Origin: Coriaria nepalensis
Taxonomy: Eukaryota > Streptophyta > Magnoliopsida > Cucurbitales > Coriariaceae
Direction: 5' to 3'
Assembly: GCA_027186245.1 (NCBI GenBank)
Contig: CP114483.1
Location: forward strand, 9,692,220-9,756,219
Length of the DNA: 64,000 nt
In this document: one piece after another, positions 38,401 through 53,129 of the stretch
Layout: the number at the start of each line of letters is the position of its first letter
Position numbering within the stretch: position 1 is the first letter of the stretch
Notes under the pieces: generated by a model
The model's database searches: none
Told to the model about the DNA's origin: nothing
Seen by the model: only the letters and a program-made list of their open reading frames with translations
Made by a program: the position numbers and the translations under genes

Positions 38401-41400
38401 AATTTCGTTCGAAGTGATTTAGAATGATTTAATGAATGAAAGAGACGCAATTATACGAGTTTAAGGCTAAAAAATTGCATAGTTGCTTTCAATAGATCGT
38501 ATGCAGGTTAGGCATGAAAGTCGTGTCTTAAATGCAAAAATAGAATTGGTTCGACGTGCTCTCAAATAAGTTAATGATATGAAATGACTGAATGATATGC
38601 TTTTCAAGGCTAAAATAATGCATTGTTGTCTGCAATAGATTAATTGCAAGTTATGTTAGAAAATAATGTTTGAAGGGCGAAAATCGAATTCGTTCGAATT
38701 AATTTAGAATGAGTTAATCACTACAAGAGACTCAATGACATGATTTTAAGGCTAAACAAATTCACTGTTGCTTTTAATAGATCAACTGAAAGTTATGCAT
38801 GAAAGTCATGTTTAAAGTGCGAATTTCGTTCGAAGTGATTTAGAATGATTTAATGACTGAAAGAGACGCAATTATACGAGTTTAATGCTAAAAAAATGCA
38901 TAGTTGCCTTCAAGGGATCATTTGCCAGTTATGCATGAAAGTCGTGTTTTAAATGCAAAAATAGAATTGGTTCGACGTGCTTTCAAATAATTTAATGATA
39001 TGAAATAACTGAATGATATGCTTTTCAAGGCTAAAATAATGCATTGTTGGCTGCAATAGATTAATTGTAACTTATGTTAGAAAATAATGTTTGAAGGGCG
39101 AAAATCGAATTCGTTCGAATTAATTTAGAATGATTTAATCACTACAAGAGACTCAATGACATGATTTTAAGGCTAAACAAATGCATTGTTGCCTTCAATT
39201 GATCAACAGCAAGTTATGCACGGACATCGTGTTTAAAGTGCGAATTTCGTTCGAAGTGATTTAGAATGATTTAATGACTGAAAGAGACGCAATTATGCAA
39301 CTTTAAGGCTAAAAAAATGCATAGTTGCCTTCAATAGATTATTTGCAGGTTATGCATGAAAGCCGTGTTTTAAATGCAAAAATAGAATTGGTTCGACGTG
39401 CTTTCAAATAATTTAATGATATCTAAAAACTGAATGATAGGCTTTTTCAGGCTAAAATAATGCATGGTTGTCTGCAATAGATTAATTGCAAGTTATGTAA
39501 GAAAAACATGTTTGAAGGGCGTAAATAGAATTCGTCCGAATTAATTTAGAATGAGTAAATCACTACAAGAGACTCAATGACATGATTTTAAGGCTAAACA
39601 AATGCATTGTTGCCTTTAATAGATCAACTGCAAGTTATGCGCGGACATCATGTTTAAAGTGCGAATTTCGTTCGAAGTGATTTAGAATGATTTAATGAAT
39701 GAAAGAGACGCAATTATACGAGTTTAAGGCTAAAAAAATGCATAGCTGCTTTCAATAGATCGTATGCAGGTTATGCATGAAAGTCGTGTCTTAAATGCAA
39801 AAGTAGAATTGGTTCGACGTGCTCTCAAATAAATTAATGATATGAAATGACTGAATGATATGCTTTTCAAGGCTAAAATAATGCATTGTTGTTTGCAATA
39901 GATTAATGGTAACTTATCTTAGAAAATAATGTTTGAAGGGCGAAAATGAAATTCATTCGAATTAATTTAGAATGATTTAATCACTACAAGAGACTCAGTG
40001 ACATGATTTTAAGGCTAAACAAATACATTGTTGCCTTCAATAGATCAACAGCAAGTTACGCATGGACATCATGTTTAAAGTGCGAATTTCGTTCGAAGTG
40101 ATTTAGAATGATTTAATGAATGAAAGAGACGCAATTACACGAGTTTAAGGCTAAAAAATTGCATAGTTGCTTTCAATAGATCGTATGCAGGTTAGGCATG
40201 AAAGTCGTGTCTTAAATGCAAAAATAGAATTGGTTCGACGTGCTCTCAAATAAGTTAATGATATGAAATGACTGAATGATATGCTTTTCAAGGCTAAAAT
40301 AATGCATTGTTGTTTGCAATAGATTAATGGTAACTTATCTTAGAAAATAATGTTTGAAGGGCGAAAATGAAATTCATTCGAATTAATTTAGAATGATTTA
40401 ATCACTACAAGAGACTCAGTGACATGATTTTAAGGCTAAACAAATACATTGTTGCCTTCAATAAATCAACAGCAAGTTACGCATGGACATCATGTTTAAA
40501 GTGCGAATTTTGTTCGAAGTGATTTAGAATGATTTAATGACTGAAAGAGACGCAATTATGCAACTTTAAGGCTAAAAAAATGCAAAGTTGCCTTCAATAG
40601 ATTATTTCCAGGCTATGCATGAAAGTCGTGTTTTAAATGCAAAAATAGAATTGGTACGACTTGCTTTCAATTATTTTAATTATATGAAAAGAGTGAATGA
40701 TATGCTTTTCAAGGCTAAAATAGTGCATGGTTGTCTGCAATAGATTAATTGGAAGTAATGTAAGAAAATCATTTTTGAATGGCGTAAATAGAATTCGTTC
40801 GAATTAATTTAGATGATTTTATCACTACAAGAGACTCAATGACATGATTTTAAGGCTAAACAAATGCATTGTTGCCTTCAATAGATCAACAGCAAGTTAT
40901 GCGCGGACATCATGTTTAAAGTGCGAATTTCGTTCGAAGTGATTTAGAATGATTTAATGACTGAAAGAGACGCAATTATGCAACTTTAAGGCTAAAAAAA
41001 TGCATAGTTGCCTTCAATAGATTATTTGCAGGTTATGCATGAAAGCCGTGTTTAAAATGCAAAAATAGAATTGGTTCGACTTGCTTTCAATTAATTTAAT
41101 GATATGAAAAGACTGAATGATATGCTTTTTAAGGCTAAAATAATGCATGGTTGTCTGCAATAGATTAATTGCAAGTAATGTAAGAAAAACATGTTTGAAG
41201 GGCGTAAATAGAATTCGTCCGAATTAATTTAGAATGAGTAAATCACTACAAGAGACTCAATGACATGATTTTAAGGCTAAACAAATGCATTGTTGCCTTT
41301 AATAGATCAACTGCAAGTTATGCACGGACATCATGTTTAAGTGCGAATTTCGTTCGAAGTGATTTAGAATGATTTAATGACTGAAAGAGACGCAATTATG

Positions 41401-44400
41401 CAACTTTAAGGCTAAAAAAATGCATAGTTGCCTTCAATAGATTATTTGCAGGTTATGCATGAAAGCCGTGTCTTAAATGCAAAAATAGAATTGGTTCGAC
41501 GTGCTCTCAAATAAATTAATGATATGAAATGACTGAACGATATGCTTTTCAAGGCTAAAATAATGCATAACAATCTGCAATAGATTAATTGTAACTTATG
41601 TTAGAAAATAATATTTGAAGGGCGAAAATCAAATTCGTTCGAATTAATTTAGAATGATTTAATCACTACAAGAGACTCAATGACATGATTTTAAGGCTAA
41701 ACAAATACATTGTTGCCTTCAATAGATCAACAGCAAGTTACGCATGGACATCATGTTTAAAGTGCGAATTTCGTTCGAAGTGATTTAGAATGATTTAATG
41801 ACTGAAAGAGACGCAATTATGCAACTTTAAGGCTAAAAAAATGCATAGTTTCCTTCAGTGGATCATTTGCAGGTTATGCATGAAAGTCGTGTTTTAAATG
41901 CAAAAATAGAATTGGTTCGACTTGCTTTCAATTATTTTAATTATATGAAAAGACTGAATGATATGCTTTTTAAGGCTAAAATAGTGCATGGTTGTCTGCA
42001 ATAGATTAATTGGAAGTAATGTAAGAAAATCATTTTTGAATGGCGTAAATAGAATTCGTTCGAATTAATTTAGATGATTTTATCACTACAAGAGACTCAA
42101 TGACATGATTTTAAGGCTAAACAAACGCATTGTTGCCTTTAATAGATCAACTGCAAGTTATGGACGAAAGTCATGTTTAAAGTGCGATTTTCGTTCGAAG
42201 TGATTTAGAATGATTTAATGACTGAAAGAGACACAATTATACGAGTTTAAGGCTAAAAAAATGCATAGTTTCCTTCAATGGATCATTTGCAGGTTATGCA
42301 TGAAAGTCGCGTCTTAAATGCAAAAATAGAATTGGTTCGACGTGCTTTCAAATAAATTAATGATATGAAATGACTGAATGATATGCTTTTCAAGGCTAAA
42401 ATAATGCATTGTTGTCTGCAATAGATTAATCGCAAGTTATGTTAGAAAATAATGTTTGAAGGGCGAAAATCGTATTCGTTCAACTTAATTTAGAATGATT
42501 TAATCACTACAATAGACTCAATGACATGATTTTAAGGCTAAACAAATGCATTGTTGCCTTCAATAGATCAACTGCAAGTTATGCACGAAAGTCATGTTTA
42601 AAGTGCGAATTTCGTTCGAAGTGATTTAGAATGATTTAATGACTGAAAGAGACGCAATTATACGACTTTAAGGCTAAAAAAATGCATAGTTTCCTTCAAT
42701 GGATCATTCGCATATTATGCATGAAAGTCGCGTCTTAAATGCAAAATTAGAATTGGTTCGACGTGCTTTCAAATGATATAATGATATGGAAAGACTGAAT
42801 GATATGCTTTTCAAGGTTAAAATAATGCATTGTTGTCTGCAATAGATTAATTGCAAGTTATGTTAGAAAATAATGTTTGAAGGGCGAAAATCGAATTTGT
42901 TCGAATTAATTTAGAATGAGTTAATCACTACAAGAGACTCAATGACAGGATTTTAAGGCTAAACAAATGCATTGTTGCCTTCAATAGATCAACAGCAAGT
43001 TATGCACGGACATCGTGTTTAAAGTGTGAATTTCGTTCGAAGTGATTTAGAATGATTTAATGACTGAAAGAGACGCAATTATGCAACTTTAAGGCTAAAA
43101 AAATGCATAGTTGCCTTCAATAGATTATTTGCAGGTTATGCATGAAAGCCGTGTTTTAAATGCAAAAATAGAATTGGTTCGACGTGCTTTCAAATAATAT
43201 AATGATATGAAAAAACTGAATGATAGGCTTTTTCAGGCTAAAATAATGCATGGTTGTCTGCAATAGATTAATTGCAAGTTATGTAAGAAAAACATGTTTG
43301 AAGGGCGTAAATAGAATTCGTCCGAATTAATTTAGAATGAGTAAATCACTACAAGAGACTCAATGACATGATTTTAAGGCTAAACAAATGCAATGTTGCC
43401 TTTAATAGATCAACTGCAAGTTATGCACGGACATCATGTTTAAAGTGCGAATTTCGTTCGAAGTGATTTAGAATGATTTAATGACTGAAAGAGACGCAAT
43501 TATACGAGTTTAAGGCTAAAAAAATGCATAGTTGCCTTCAATGGATCATTTGCCGGTTATGCATGAAAGTCGTGTTTTAAATGCAAAAATAGATTTGGTT
43601 CGACGTGCTTTCAAATAATTTAATGATATGAAAAAACTGAATGATATGCTTTTTCAGGCTAAAATAATGCATGGTTGTCTGCAATAGATTAATTGCAAGT
43701 TATGTAAGAAAAATATGTTAGAATGGCGTAAATAGAATTCGTTCGAATTAATTTAGAATGAGTTAATCACTACAAGAGACTCAATGACATGATTTTAAGG
43801 CTAAACAAATACATTGTTTCCTTCAATAGATCAACAGCAAGTTATCCACGGACGTCATATTTAAAGTGCGAATTTCGTTCGAAGTGATTTAGAATGATTT
43901 AATGACTGAAAGAGACGCAATTATACGAGTTTAAGGCTAAAAAAATGCATAGTTGCCTTCAATGGATCATTTGCAGGTTATGCATGAAAGTCGTGTTTTA
44001 AATGCAAAAATAGAACTGCTTCGACGTGCTTTCAAATAATTTAATGATATGAAAATACTGAATGATATGCTTTTCAAGGCTAAAATAATGCATGGTTGTC
44101 TGCAATAGATTAATTGCAAGTTATGTAAGAAAAACATGTTAGAATGGCGTAAATAGAATTCGTTCGAATTAATTTAGAATGAGTTAATCACTACAAGAGA
44201 CTCAATGACATGATTTTAAGGCTAAACAAATACATTGTTTCCTTCAATAGATCAACAGCAAGTTATCCACGGACGTCATATTTAAAGTGCGAATTTCGTT
44301 CGAAGTGATTTAGAATGATTTAATGACTGAAAGAGACGCAATTATACGACTTTAAGGCTAAAAAAATGCATAGTTTCCTTCAATGGATCATTCGCAGGTT

Positions 44401-47400
44401 ATGCATGAAAGTCGCGTCTTAAATGCAAAATTAGAATTGGTTCGACGTGCTTTCAGATAATATAATGATATGGAAAGACTGAATGATATGCTTTTCAAGG
44501 TTAAAATAATGTATTGTTGTCTGCAATAGATTAATTGCAAGTTATGTTAGAAAATAATGTTTGAAGGACGAAAATCGAATTAGTTCGGATTACTTTAGAA
44601 TGAGTTAATCACTAAAAGAGACTCAATGACATGATTTTAAGGCTAAACAAATTCACTGTTGCTTTTAATAGATCAACTGAAAGTTATGCACGAAAGTCAT
44701 GTTTAAAGTGCGAATTTCGTTCGAAGTGATTTAGAATGATTTAATGACTGAAAGAGACGCAATTATACGAGTTTAATGCTAAAAAAATGCATAGTTGCCT
44801 TCAAGGGATCATTTGCCAGTTATGCATGAAAGTCGTGTTTTAAATGCAAAAATAGAATTGGTTCGACGTGCTTTTAAATAATTTAATGATATGAAATAAC
44901 TGAATGATATGCTTTTCAAGGCTAAAATAATGCATTGTTGGCTGCAATAGATTAATTGTAACTTATGTTAGAAAATAATGTTTGAAGGGCGAAAATCGAA
45001 TTCGTTCGAATTAATTTAGAATGATTTAATCACTACAAGAGACTCAATGACATGATTTTAAGGCTAAACAAATACATTGTTTCCTTCAATAGATCAACAG
45101 CAAGTTATCCACGGACGTCATATTTAAAGTGCGAATTTCGTTCGAAGTGATTTGGAATGATTTAATGACTGAAAGAGACGCCATTATACGAGTTTAAGGC
45201 TAAAAAAATGCAGAGTTGCCTTCAATGGATCATTTGCAGGTTATGCATGAAAGTCGTGTTTTAAATGCAAAAATAGAACTTCTTCGACGTGCTTTCAAAT
45301 AATTTAATGATATGAAAATACTGAATGATATGCTTTTCAAGGCTAAAATAATGCATGGTTGTCTGCAATAGATTAATTGCAAGTTATGTTAGAAAATAAT
45401 GTTTGAAGGGCGAAAATCGAATTCGTTCGAATTAATTTAGAATGAGTTAATCACTACAAGAGACTCAATGACATGATTTTAAGGCTAAACAAATGCATTG
45501 TTGCCTTCAATAGATCAACTGCAAGTTATGAACGAAAGTCGTGTTTAAAGTGCGAATTTCGTTCGAAGTGATTTAGAATGATTTAATGACTGAAAGAGAC
45601 GCAATTATACGAGTTTAAGGCTAAAAAAATGCATAGTTGCCTTCAATGGATCATTTGCCGGTTATGCATGAAAGTCGTGTTTCAAAGGCAAAAATAGAAT
45701 TGGTTCGACGTGCTTTCAAATAATTTAATGATATGAAAAAACTGAATGATATGCTTTTTCAGGCTAAAATAATGCATGGTTGTCTGCAATAGATTAATTA
45801 CAAGTTATGTAAGAAAAACATGTTAGATTGGCGTAAATAGAATTCGTTCGAATTAATTTAGAATGAGTTAATCACTACAAGAGACTCAATGATATGATTT
45901 TAAGGCTAAACAAATACATCGTTTCCTTCAATAGATCAACAGCAAGTTATCCACAGACGTCATATTTAATGTGCGAATTTCGTTCGAAGTGATTTAGAAT
46001 GATTTAATGACTGAAAGAGACGCAATTATACGACTTTAAGGCTAAAAAAATGCATTGTTGCCTTCAATGGATCATTTGCAGGTTATGCATGAAAGTCGTG
46101 TTTTAAATGCAAAAATAGAATTGGTTCGACATGCTTTCAATTAATTTAATGATATGAAAAGACTAAATGATATGCTTTTTAAGGCTAAAATAATGCATGG
46201 TTGTTTGCAATAGATTAATTGCAAGTAATGTAAGAAAATCATTTTTGAACGACGTAAAGAGAATTCGTTCGAATTAATTTAGAATGATTTAATCACTACA
46301 AGAGACTCAATGACATTATTTTAAGGCTAAACAAATGCATTGTTGCCTTCAATAGATCAACAGCAAGTTATGCACGAAAGTCGTGTTTAAAGAGCGAATT
46401 TCGTTCGAAGTGATTTAGAATGATTTAATGACTGAAAGAGACGCAATTATACGAGTTTAAGGCAAAAAAAATGCATAGTCGCCTTCAATGGATCATTTGC
46501 CGGTTATGCATGAAAGTCGTGTTTTAAATGCAAAAATAGAATTGGTTCCACGTGCTTTCAAATAATTTAATGATATGAAAAAACTGAATGATATGCTTTT
46601 TCAGGCTAAAATAATGCATGGTTGTCTGCAATAGATTAATTGCAAGTTATGTAAGAAAATCATGTTTGAAGGGCGAAAATCAAATTCGTTCGAATTAATT
46701 TAGAATGAGTTAATCACTACAAGAGACTCAATGACATGATTTTAAGGCTAAACAAATGCATTGTTGCCTTCAATAGATCAATTGCAAGTTATGCACGAAA
46801 GTCATGTTTAAAGTGCGAATTTCGTTCGGAGTGATTTAGAATGATTTAATGACTGAAAGAGACGCAATTATACGACTTTAAGGCTAAAAAATTGCATAGT
46901 TGCCCTCAATAGATCATTTGCATGTTATGCATCAAAAGTCGTGTTTTAAATGCAAAAATAGAATTGGTTCGACATGCTTTCAATTAATTTAATGATATGA
47001 AAAGACTAAATGATATGCTTTTTAAGGCTAAAATAATGCATGGTTGTTTGCAATAGATTAATTGCAAGTAATGTAGGAAAATCATTTTTGAACGACGTAA
47101 AGAGAATTCGTTCGAATTAATTTAGAATGATTTAATCACTACAAGAGACTCAATGACATTATTTTAAGGCTAAACAAGTGCCTTGTTGCCTTCAATAAAT
47201 CAACTGCAAGTTATGCACGAAAGTCATGTTTAAAGCGCGAATTTCGTTCGAAGTGATTTAAAATGATTTAATGACTGAAAGAGACGCAATTATACGAGTT
47301 TAAGGCTAAAAAAATACATAGTTGCTTTCAATAGATCATATCCAGGTTATGCATGAAAGTCGTGTCTTAAAGGCAAAAATAGAACTGGTTCGACGTGCTT

Positions 47401-48077
47401 TCAAATAAATTAATGATATGAAATGACTGAATGATATGCTTTTCAAGGCTAAAATAATGCATTGTTGGCTCCAATAGATTATTTGTAACTTATGTTAGAA
47501 AATAATGTTTGAAAGGCGAAAATCGAATTCATTCGAATTAATTTAGAATGATTTAATCACTACAAGAGACTCAATGACATGATTTTAGGGCTAAACAAAT
47601 ACATTGTTGCCTTCAATAGATCAACAGCAAGTTATGCACGAAAGTCATGTTTAAAGTGCGATTTTCGTCCGAAGTGATTTAGAATGATTTAATGACTGAA
47701 GAGACGCAATTATGCAACTTTAAGGGTAAAAAAATGCATAGTTGCCTTCAATAGATCATTTGCAAGTTATGCAAGAAAGTCGTGTTTTAAATGCAAAAAT
47801 AGAATTGGTTCGACGTGCTTTCAAATAATTTAATGATATGAAAAGACTGAATGATATGCTTTTCAAGGCTAAAATAATGCATTTTTGTCTGCAATAGATT
47901 AATTGCAAGTTATGTAAGAAAATCATGTTTGAAGGGCGTAAATAGAATTCGTTCGAATTAATTTAGAATGATTTAATCACAACAAGAGACTCAATGACAT
48001 GATTTTAAGGCTAAACAAATGCATTGTTGCCTTCAATAGATCAACTGCAAGTTATGCACGAAAGTCGTGTTTAAAGA
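35436..48077 (+). repeat. Interspersed middle domain with loose three-unit rhythm
   Basis: This domain holds 30 units, all full length except for small indels. Related units recur most often three units (1263 bp) apart: 37977 with 39240 (GAAAGCCGTG, ATGATAGGC), 38398 with 39661 (GATCGTATGCAGG, GTGCTCTC) and 43868 with 45131 (TATCCACGGACGTC). Longer-range matches include 36278 with 40503 (TATTTCCAGGCTATGC), 38819 with 44710 (TTTAATGCTAAAAAAATGC) and 37135 with 42605 (GTCGCGTCTTAAATGC). B subunits with GAAAATCGAATTCG become common from here rightward. Confidence 0.8.
36486..36517 (+). repeat. 16-bp direct tandem duplication inside subunit B
   Basis: AAGGCTAAAATAGTGC occurs twice without a gap at 36486-36501 and 36502-36517. 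With a 1-bp loss nearby (TTTAGATG for TTTAGAATG in C) this makes the unit at 36278 the longest in the window, 436 bp. The otherwise similar unit at 40503 has a single copy, so the duplication is recent and unit-specific. Confidence 0.9.
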
Positions 48078-51000
48078 GCGAATTTCGTTCGAAGTGATTT
48101 AGAATGATTTAATGACTGAAAGAGACGCAATTATACGAGTTTAAGGCAAAAAAAATGCATAGTTGCCTTCAATGGATCATTTGCCGGTTATGCATGAAAG
48201 TCGTGTTTTAAATGCAAAAATAGAATTGGTTCCACGTGCTTTCAAATAATTTAATGATATGAAAAAACTGAATGATATGCCTTTTCAGGCTAAAATAATG
48301 CATGGTTGTCTGCAATAGATTAATTGCAAGTTATGTAAGAAAAACATGTTTGAAGGGCGTAAATAGAATTCGTTCGAATTAATTTAGAATGAGTTAATCA
48401 CTACAAGAGACTCAATGACATGATTTTAAGGCTAAACAAATGCATTGTTGCCTTCAATAGATCAATTGCAAGTTATGCACGAAAGTCATGTTTAAAGTGC
48501 GATTTTCGTTCGAAGTTATTTAGAATGATTTAATGACTGAAAGAGACGCAATTATACGAGTTTAAAGCTAAAAAAATCCATAGTTTCCTTCAATGGATCA
48601 TTTGCAGGTTATGCATGAAAGTCGCGTCTTAAATGCAAAAATAGAATTGGTTCGACGTGCTTTCAAATAATTTAATCATATGAAAAGACTGAATGATATG
48701 CTTTTCAAGGTTAAAATAATGCATTGTTGTCTGCAATAGATTAATTGCAAGTTATGTTAGAAAATAATGTTTGAAGGGCGAAAATCGAATTCGTTCGAAT
48801 TAATTTAGAATGAGTTAATCACTACAAGAGACTCAATGACATGATTTTAAGCCTAAACAAATGCATTGTTGCCTTCAATAGATCAATTGCAAGTTATGCA
48901 CGAAAGTCATGTTTAAAGTGCGAATTTCGTTCGAAGTGATTTAGAATGATTTAATGACTGAAAGAGACGCAATTATACGAGTTTAAGGCTAAAAAAATGC
49001 ATAGTTTCCTTCAATAGATCGTATGCTGGTTATGCATGAAAGTCGTGTCTTAAATGGAAAAATAGAATTGGTTCGACGTGCTTTCAAATAAATTAATGAT
49101 ATGAAATGACTGAATGATATGCTTTTCAAGGCTAAAATAATGCATTGTTGGTTGCAATAGATTAATTGTAACTTATGTTAGAAAATAATGTTTGAGGGGC
49201 GAAAATCGAATTCGTTCGAATTAATTTAGAATGATTTAATCACTACAAGAGACTCAATGACATGATTTTAAGGCTAAACAAATGCATTGTTGCCTTCAAT
49301 AGATCAACTGCAAGTTATGCACGAAAGTCGTGTTTAAAGAGCGAATTTCGTTCGAAGTGATTTAGAATGATTTAATGACTGAAAGAGACGCAATTATACG
49401 AGTTTAAGGCAAAAAAAATGCATAGTTGCCTTCAATGGATCATTTGCCGGTTATGCATGAAAGTCGTGTTTTAAATGCAAAAATAGAATTGGTTCGACGT
49501 GCTTTCAAATAATTTAATGATATGAAAAAAATGAATGATATGCTTTTTCAGGCTAAAATAATGCATGGTTGTCTGCAATAGATTAATTGCAAGTTATGTA
49601 AGAAAAACATGTTTGAAGGGCGTAAATAGAATTCGTTCGAATTAATTTAGAATGAGTTAATCACTACAAGAGACTCAATGACATGATTTTAAGGCTAAAC
49701 AAATGCATTGTTGCCTTCAATAGATCAATTGCAAGTTATGCACGAAAGTCATGTTTAAAGTGCGATTTTCGTTCGAAGTTATTTAGAATGATTTAATGAC
49801 TGAAAGAGACGCAATTATACGAGTTTAAAGCTAAAAAAATCCATAGTTTCCTTCAATGGATCATTTGCAGGTTATGCATGAAAGTCGCGTCTTAAATGCA
49901 AAAATAGAATTGGTTCGACGTGCTTTTAAATAATTTAATCATATGAAAAGACTGAATGATATGCTTTTCAAGGTTAAAATAATGCATTGTTGTCTGCAAT
50001 AGATTAATTGCAAGTTATGTTAGAAAATAATGTTTGAAGGGCGAAAATCGAATTCGTTCGAATTAATTTAGAATGAGTTAATCACTACAAGAGACTCAAT
50101 GACATGATTTTAAGCCTAAACAAATGCATTGTTGCCTTCAATAGATCAATTGCAAGTTATGCACGAAAGTCATGTTTAAAGTGCGAATTTCGTTCGAAGT
50201 GATTTAGAATGATTTAATGACTGAAAGAGACGCAATTATACGAGTTTAAGGCTAAAAAAATGCATAGTTTCCTTCAATAGATCGTATGCTGGTTATGCAT
50301 GAAAGTCGTGTCTTAAATGGAAAAATAGAATTGGTTCGACGTGCTTTCAAATAAATTAATGATATGAAATGACTGAATGATATGCTTTTCAAGGCTAAAA
50401 TAATGCATTGTTGGTTGCAATAGATTAATTGTAACTTATGTTAGAAAATAATGTTTGAGGGGCGAAAATCGAATTCGTTCGAATTAATTTAGAATGATTT
50501 AATCACTACAAGAGACTCAATGACATGATTTTAAGGCTAAACAAATGCATTGTTGCCTTCAATAGATCAACTGCAAGTTATGCACGAAAGTCGTGTTTAA
50601 AGAGCGAATTTCGTTCGAAGTGATTTAGAATGATTTAATGACTGAAAGAGACGCAATTATACGAGTTTAAGGCAAAAAAAATGCATAGTTGCCTTCAATG
50701 GATCATTTGCCGGTTATGCATGAAAGTCGTGTTTTAAATGCAAAAATAGAATTGGTTCGACGTGCTTTCAAATAATTTAATGATATGAAAAAAATGAATG
50801 ATATGCTTTTTCAGGCTAAAATAATGCATGGTTGTCTGCAATAGATTAATTGCAAGTTATGTAAGAAAAACATGTTTGAAGGGCGTAAATAGAATTCGTT
50901 CGAATTAATTTAGAATGAGTTAATCACTACAAGAGACTCAATGACATGATTTTAAGGCTAAACAAATGCATTGTTGCCTTCAATAGATCAATTGCAAGTT

Positions 51001-53129
51001 ATGCACGAAAGTCATGTTTAAAGTGCGATTTTCGTTCGAAGTTATTTAGAATGATTTAATGACTGAAAGAGACGCAATTATACGAGTTTAAAGCTAAAAA
51101 AATCCATAGTTTCCTTCAATGGATCATTTGCAGGTTATGCATGAAAGTCGCGTCTTAAATGCAAAAATAGAATTGGTTCGACGTGCTTTCAAATAATTTA
51201 ATCATATGAAAAGACTGAATGATATGCTTTTCAAGGTTAAAATAATGCATTGTTGTCTGCAATAGATTAATTGCAAGTTATGTTAGAAAATAATGTTTGA
51301 AGGGCGAAAATCGAATTCGTTCGAATTAATTTAGAATGAGTTAATCACTACAAGAGACTCAATGACATGATTTTAAGCCTAAACAAATGCATTGTTGCCT
51401 TCAATAGATCAATTGCAAGTTATGCACGAAAGTCATGTTTAAAGTGCGAATTTCGTTCGAAGTGATTTAGAATGATTTAATGACTGAAAGAGACGCAATT
51501 ATACGAGTTTAAGGCTAAAAAAATGCATAGTTTCCTTCAATAGATCGTATGCTGGTTATGCATGAAAGTCGTGTCTTAAATGGAAAAATAGAATTGGTTC
51601 GACGTGCTTTCAAATAAATTAATGATATGAAATGACTGAATGATATGCTTTTCAAGGCTAAAATAATGCATTGTTGGTTGCAATAGATTAATTGTAACTT
51701 ATGTTAGAAAATAATGTTTGAGGGGCGAAAATCGAATTCGTTCGAATTAATTTAGAATGATTTAATCACTACAAGAGACTCAATGACATGATTTTAAGGC
51801 TAAACAAATGCATTGTTGCCTTCAATAGATCAACTGCAAGTTATGCACGAAAGTCGTGTTTAAAGAGCGAATTTCGTTCGAAGTGATTTAGAATGATTTA
51901 ATGACTGAAAGAGACGCAATTATACGAGTTTAAGGCAAAAAAAATGCATAGTTGCCTTCAATGGATCATTTGCCGGTTATGCATGAAAGTCGTGTTTTAA
52001 ATGCAAAAATAGAATTGGTTCGACGTGCTTTCAAATAATTTAATGATATGAAAAAAATGAATGATATGCTTTTTCAGGCTAAAATAATGCATGGTTGTCT
52101 GCAATAGATTAATTGCAAGTTATGTAAGAAAAACATGTTTGAAGGGCGTAAATAGAATTCGTTCGAATTAATTTAGAATGAGTTAATCACTACAAGAGAC
52201 TCAATGACATGATTTTAAGGCTAAACAAATGCATTGTTGCCTTCAATAGATCAATTGCAAGTTATGCACGAAAGTCATGTTTAAAGTGCGATTTTCGTTC
52301 GAAGTTATTTAGAATGATTTAATGACTGAAAGAGACGCAATTATACGAGTTTAAAGCTAAAAAAATCCATAGTTTCCTTCAATGGATCATTTGCAGGTTA
52401 TGCATGAAAGTCGTGTCTTAAATGCAAAAATAGAATTGGTTCAACGTGCTTTCAAATAATTTAATCATATGAAAAGACTGAATGATATGCTTTTCAAGGG
52501 TAAAATAATGCATTGTTGTCTGCAATAGATTAATTGCAAGTTATGTTAGAAAATAATGTTTGAAGGGCGAAAATCGAATTCGTTCGAATTAATTTAGAAT
52601 GAGTTAATCACTACAAGAGACTCAATGACATGATTTTAAGCCTAAACAAATGCATTGTTGCCTTCAATAGATCAATTGCAAGTTATGCACGAAAGTCATG
52701 TTTAAAGTGCGATTTTCGTTCGAAGTGATTTAGAATGATTTAATGACTGAAAGAGACGCAATTATACGAGTTTAAGGCTAAAAAAATGCATAGTTTCCTT
52801 CAATAGATCGTATGCTGGTTATGCATGAAAGTCGTGTCTTAAATAGAAAAATAGAATTGGTTCGATGTGCTTTCAAATAAATTAATGATATGAAATGACT
52901 GAATGATATGCTTTTCAAGGCTAAAATAATGCATTGTTGGTTGCAATAGATTAATTGTAACTTATGTTAGAAAATAATGTTTGAGGGGCGAAAATCGAAT
53001 TCGTTCGAATTAATTTAGAATGATTTAATCACTACAAGAGACTCAATGACATGATTTTAAGGCAAAACAAATACATTGTTGCCTTCAATAGATCAATACC
53101 AAGTTATCCACGGACGTCATATTTAAAGT
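48078..53129 (+). repeat. Higher-order repeat: 4 x 1263 bp
   Basis: Copies start at 48078, 49341, 50604 and 51867, exactly 1263 bp apart. Each holds three 421-bp units. The first has AAAGAGCG just before and at its start, with GGCAAAAAAAATGC and TTTGCCGG. The second has GATTTTCGTTCGAAGTTATT, AAAAATCCATAG and TTTAATCATATG. The third has GATCGTATGCTGG, GAAATGACTG and TTGAGGGGCG. Middle copies differ at isolated bases (TTTTAAAT/TTTCAAAT near 49925). The first copy has TTCCACG, and the fourth ends in a diverged C (TCAATACCAAGTTATCC). Confidence 0.93.
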
